A stretch of DNA of 64,000 nucleotides, taken from positions 1 to 64,000 of the forward strand of contig CAIXDS010000258.1 in assembly GCA_903918195.1 (NCBI GenBank), given 5' to 3'. Below are positions 62,180 to 64,000 of the stretch, in pieces (positions within the stretch are counted from its first letter, which is position 1; each line of letters begins with the position of its first letter). The DNA is from an uncultured Acetobacteraceae bacterium (GTDB taxonomy: Bacteria; Pseudomonadota; Alphaproteobacteria; Acetobacterales; Acetobacteraceae). The notes below the pieces were generated by a model that worked only from the letters and a program-made list of their open reading frames with translations, did not search any database and was not told where the DNA came from. The translations under genes were made by a program, and so were the position numbers.

Positions 62180-62836
62180 TCACACCAGGTGCCGCTGGAA
62201 CTTGACGATCGCCTGCGCCCGGCTGACCACGCCGAGCTTGCGCAGGATGGCGGTGACATGCGCCTTCACGGTCATTTCGCTGATCGAAAGGTCATAGGCG
62301 ATCCGTTTGTTCGACTTGCCCTCGGCCACCAGATTGAGCACCTCGACCTGACGCGGCGTCAGCGGGCCGCTGAACGGGTCGTCGGCGATGCCGCGGTCGG
62401 CTGGCCGCTCGCGCGCCGGGTCCGGCTCGCCGAGCAGTTCGCGGGGCAGGTAGATGCCGCCGGCGAACACCACCTGCAGGGCGGTGGCGATCAGGTCCTT
62501 GGGTGACGATTTTGGAATGAACCCGGCGGCGCCGCAGGCGAGCGCCTGGCGCACCGTCTCGGCATCGTTCAGCGACGAGATGACCACCACCGGCGTCTGC
62601 GGTACCCGGCCGCGCAGTGTCATCAGGTGCGACAGGCCGTGCGCGCCGGGCATGAACAGGTCGAGCAGGATCAGGTCGATGTCCTCGTGCGCCTCGGCCA
62701 GGGCGAGCAGCTCGTCCACCCGGGTTGCCTCAAGACAGATCAGTTCCCAGCCGTCCACGCCGAAAAGCCCTTCCACCACGTCGCGAATGGCTTCGCGGAA
62801 CAATGGATGATCATCGGCGATCAACACCTTGGGCAT
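62180..62836 (-). CDS. LuxR/NarL-type response regulator, AgmR/ErbR-like
   Basis: 218 residues from ATG 62836. The receiver has IADDHP and phosphoacceptor Asp59 in ILLDLFMPG, with Lys in FIPKSS. The C-terminal helix-turn-helix is PLTPRQVEVLNLVAEGKSNKRIAYDLSISEMTVKAHVTAILRKLGV. It is divergent from a PQQ-dependent dehydrogenase, the position of AgmR/ErbR, which activates quinoprotein ethanol dehydrogenase genes. The FIST/hybrid-kinase pair 2.2 kb away may feed into it. Confidence 0.88.
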   Translation of the reverse strand: MPKVLIADDHPLFREAIRDVVEGLFGVDGWELICLEATRVDELLALAEAHEDIDLILLDLFMPGAHGLSHLMTLRGRVPQTPVVVISSLNDAETVRQALACGAAGFIPKSSPKDLIATALQVVFAGGIYLPRELLGEPDPARERPADRGIADDPFSGPLTPRQVEVLNLVAEGKSNKRIAYDLSISEMTVKAHVTAILRKLGVVSRAQAIVKFQRHLV

Positions 62837-63068
62837 GGACGGTTTTTCTCCAGTCTGTTGCATTCTATTACAACAGGCACCGTCATTCTAGCCGGCAGGC
62901 GGGAAAATGGGCATGCGCACAACGTCGCATCGTGATAAGGCCTCTCTACGACCAAATGGTGATGGCGGGGAGGAGCTTTGAGCAATTATTAATCGAGCCT
63001 GGCGGCCCGGGGGAAATCCGGTGCCGATCGTCAACGAAAAAGCGCAGTCGCCTTGGAGGTCCAAGAAA

Positions 63069-64000
63069 ATGAAATCAACAGCCGCTGCCCTTTTGGGCGG
63101 TGTGGCACTCGGTATAGGGCTGATCGGAAGCCCCGGTGCCGCCATTGCCAATGACGGGGTGATCCAGGCTGCCGCCGACCCGAATGCCTGGGCGGTCAAT
63201 GGCCGCGGCTACGACAACACCCGTTTCAGCCCGCTCACCCAGATTACCACCGGGAATGTCGGCAAGCTCCGGCTCGCCTATTCCTTCCAGCTCGGCTCGC
63301 TGCGCTCCAATGAATCCACGCCGCTGGTGATCGGCGACACGCTGTATGTCTCCACCTCGTGGGGGCCGAAATACGTCTATGCGCTGGATGCTGCTACCGG
63401 CGCGCAGAAGTGGAAATACGAGCCCGAAATTCCTGACGACGTGCTCCAGTTCGCCTGCTGCGACGTGAACAACCGCGGCGTCACCTACGCCGACGGCAAG
63501 ATTTTCGTTGGCCGGCTCGACGGTTTCCTGGCGGCGTTGGACGCCAAGACCGGCAAGGAACTGTGGTCGACCCAGGTGGTTGACTACAAGCAGGGCTCGG
63601 TGATCACCTCGCCGCCGCTGGTGGTGAAGAACCTGGTGATTACCGGCTTCGGCGGCGGCGAATACGGCGCCCGCGGCAGCCTGCAGGCGTATGATATCAC
63701 TACCGGCAAGCAGGTCTGGAAGACCTGGACCGTGCCGGGCCCGGGTGAGCCCGGCAACGAGACCTGGAAGGGCGATTCCTGGCAGCACGGCGGCGGCGCC
63801 CCCTGGCTTGTCGGCTCCTACGACCCGCACACCAACACGGTGTTCTGGGGCACCAGCAACCCGGGTCCGTGGAACACCGCGGTGCGCAGCTCCGGCAACT
63901 CCGATTACGGCAAGCTCACCAACCTCTACACGGCGAGCACGCTGGCGCTCGATGCCGATACCGGTCACATCAAGTGGCACCTGCAGACCACCCCGGAAGA
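63069..64000 (+). CDS. PQQ-dependent methanol/ethanol-type dehydrogenase (partial)
   Basis: Only the first 310 residues are in the window; the gene runs off the end. GGAGG lies nine bases before the ATG. The signal peptide ends about AAIANDG. The vicinal cysteines Cys130-Cys131 in QFACCDVNNRG form the ring disulfide found next to PQQ in alcohol dehydrogenases. Glu198 in GGGEYGARG and Asn264 in SNPGPWN are the Ca/lanthanide ligands. The catalytic Asp and the extra Asp that would mark a lanthanide XoxF-type enzyme lie beyond the edge, so methanol versus ethanol type cannot be decided. It is periplasmic, oxidising alcohols and passing electrons to a cytochrome c. Confidence 0.9.
   Translation, partial: MKSTAAALLGGVALGIGLIGSPGAAIANDGVIQAAADPNAWAVNGRGYDNTRFSPLTQITTGNVGKLRLAYSFQLGSLRSNESTPLVIGDTLYVSTSWGPKYVYALDAATGAQKWKYEPEIPDDVLQFACCDVNNRGVTYADGKIFVGRLDGFLAALDAKTGKELWSTQVVDYKQGSVITSPPLVVKNLVITGFGGGEYGARGSLQAYDITTGKQVWKTWTVPGPGEPGNETWKGDSWQHGGGAPWLVGSYDPHTNTVFWGTSNPGPWNTAVRSSGNSDYGKLTNLYTASTLALDADTGHIKWHLQTTPE

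Noticed and set aside
1-64000. CRISPR arrays, rRNA and tRNA genes
   Set aside because: No regularly spaced repeats with unique spacers, and no cloverleaf or rRNA sequence was seen on reading either strand.

Overview
The window reads as part of a large, high-GC plasmid or chromid of an alphaproteobacterium, most likely from the Acetobacteraceae. The family placement is inferred from the gene set: a Hint_2-domain protein, the PrsK/PrsR pair with a PEP-CTERM protein, PQQ-dependent alcohol oxidation and lactate permease. The replicon call rests on a RepA-type initiator (48344-49273) beside iterons and a DnaA box (49312-49510), two unrelated ParA modules (16351-17396 and 17511-18932), a tyrosine recombinase with a 12-7-12 inverted site just upstream (29430-30562), an accessory ScpA and toxin-antitoxin genes (61095-62097).

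Layout. Positions 1-8.7 kb carry a surface-polysaccharide cluster on the minus strand: a membrane GT-C-like protein, a GT4, a WalW-like deacetylase, a GT4, a GT2 and a PST flippase. The last four are coupled by 4-bp start/stop overlaps. After a Hint-domain secreted protein (9.2-10.9 kb) come prsK and prsR (11.2-14.8 kb), then a convergent PEP-CTERM gene. Behind that gene lie a strong sigma-54 promoter and three near-identical 18-bp boxes, a compact regulatory unit readable directly from the DNA. From 16.3 to 19 kb are the two ParA modules, and from 19.2 to 28.6 kb an RND efflux operon with two tandem HME-type pumps. The recombinase/Api92-like/ScpA group occupies 29.4-32.1 kb.

From 32.3 to 38.8 kb are a small cytochrome c, a GT22-like mannosyltransferase, an AraC regulator, IS21-like end repeats and several small secreted proteins. 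The pqiB-pqiC-pqiA envelope lipid-transport operon follows (38.8-42.4 kb), then an arylsulfatase with a periplasmic 2H phosphoesterase (43.1-45.6 kb). At 45.7-48.1 kb a methyltransferase, an exosortase-A-associated ligase and a small membrane protein return to the extracellular polysaccharide theme, right next to repA and its origin. A 1152-residue protein with three glycosyltransferase domains, then an MlaA homologue, follow at 50.1-54.4 kb.

The right end is about carbon metabolism and sensing: a GntR regulator divergent from lldP (54.5-57.2 kb), a FIST protein coupled to a hybrid histidine kinase (57.4-60.0 kb), a low-GC insert and toxin-antitoxin genes (60.0-62.1 kb), then a LuxR-type response regulator divergent from a PQQ-dependent alcohol dehydrogenase cut by the window edge. 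The kinase, regulator and dehydrogenase resemble the alcohol-sensing circuit of pseudomonads. All functional calls are by reading motifs; no database search was run.
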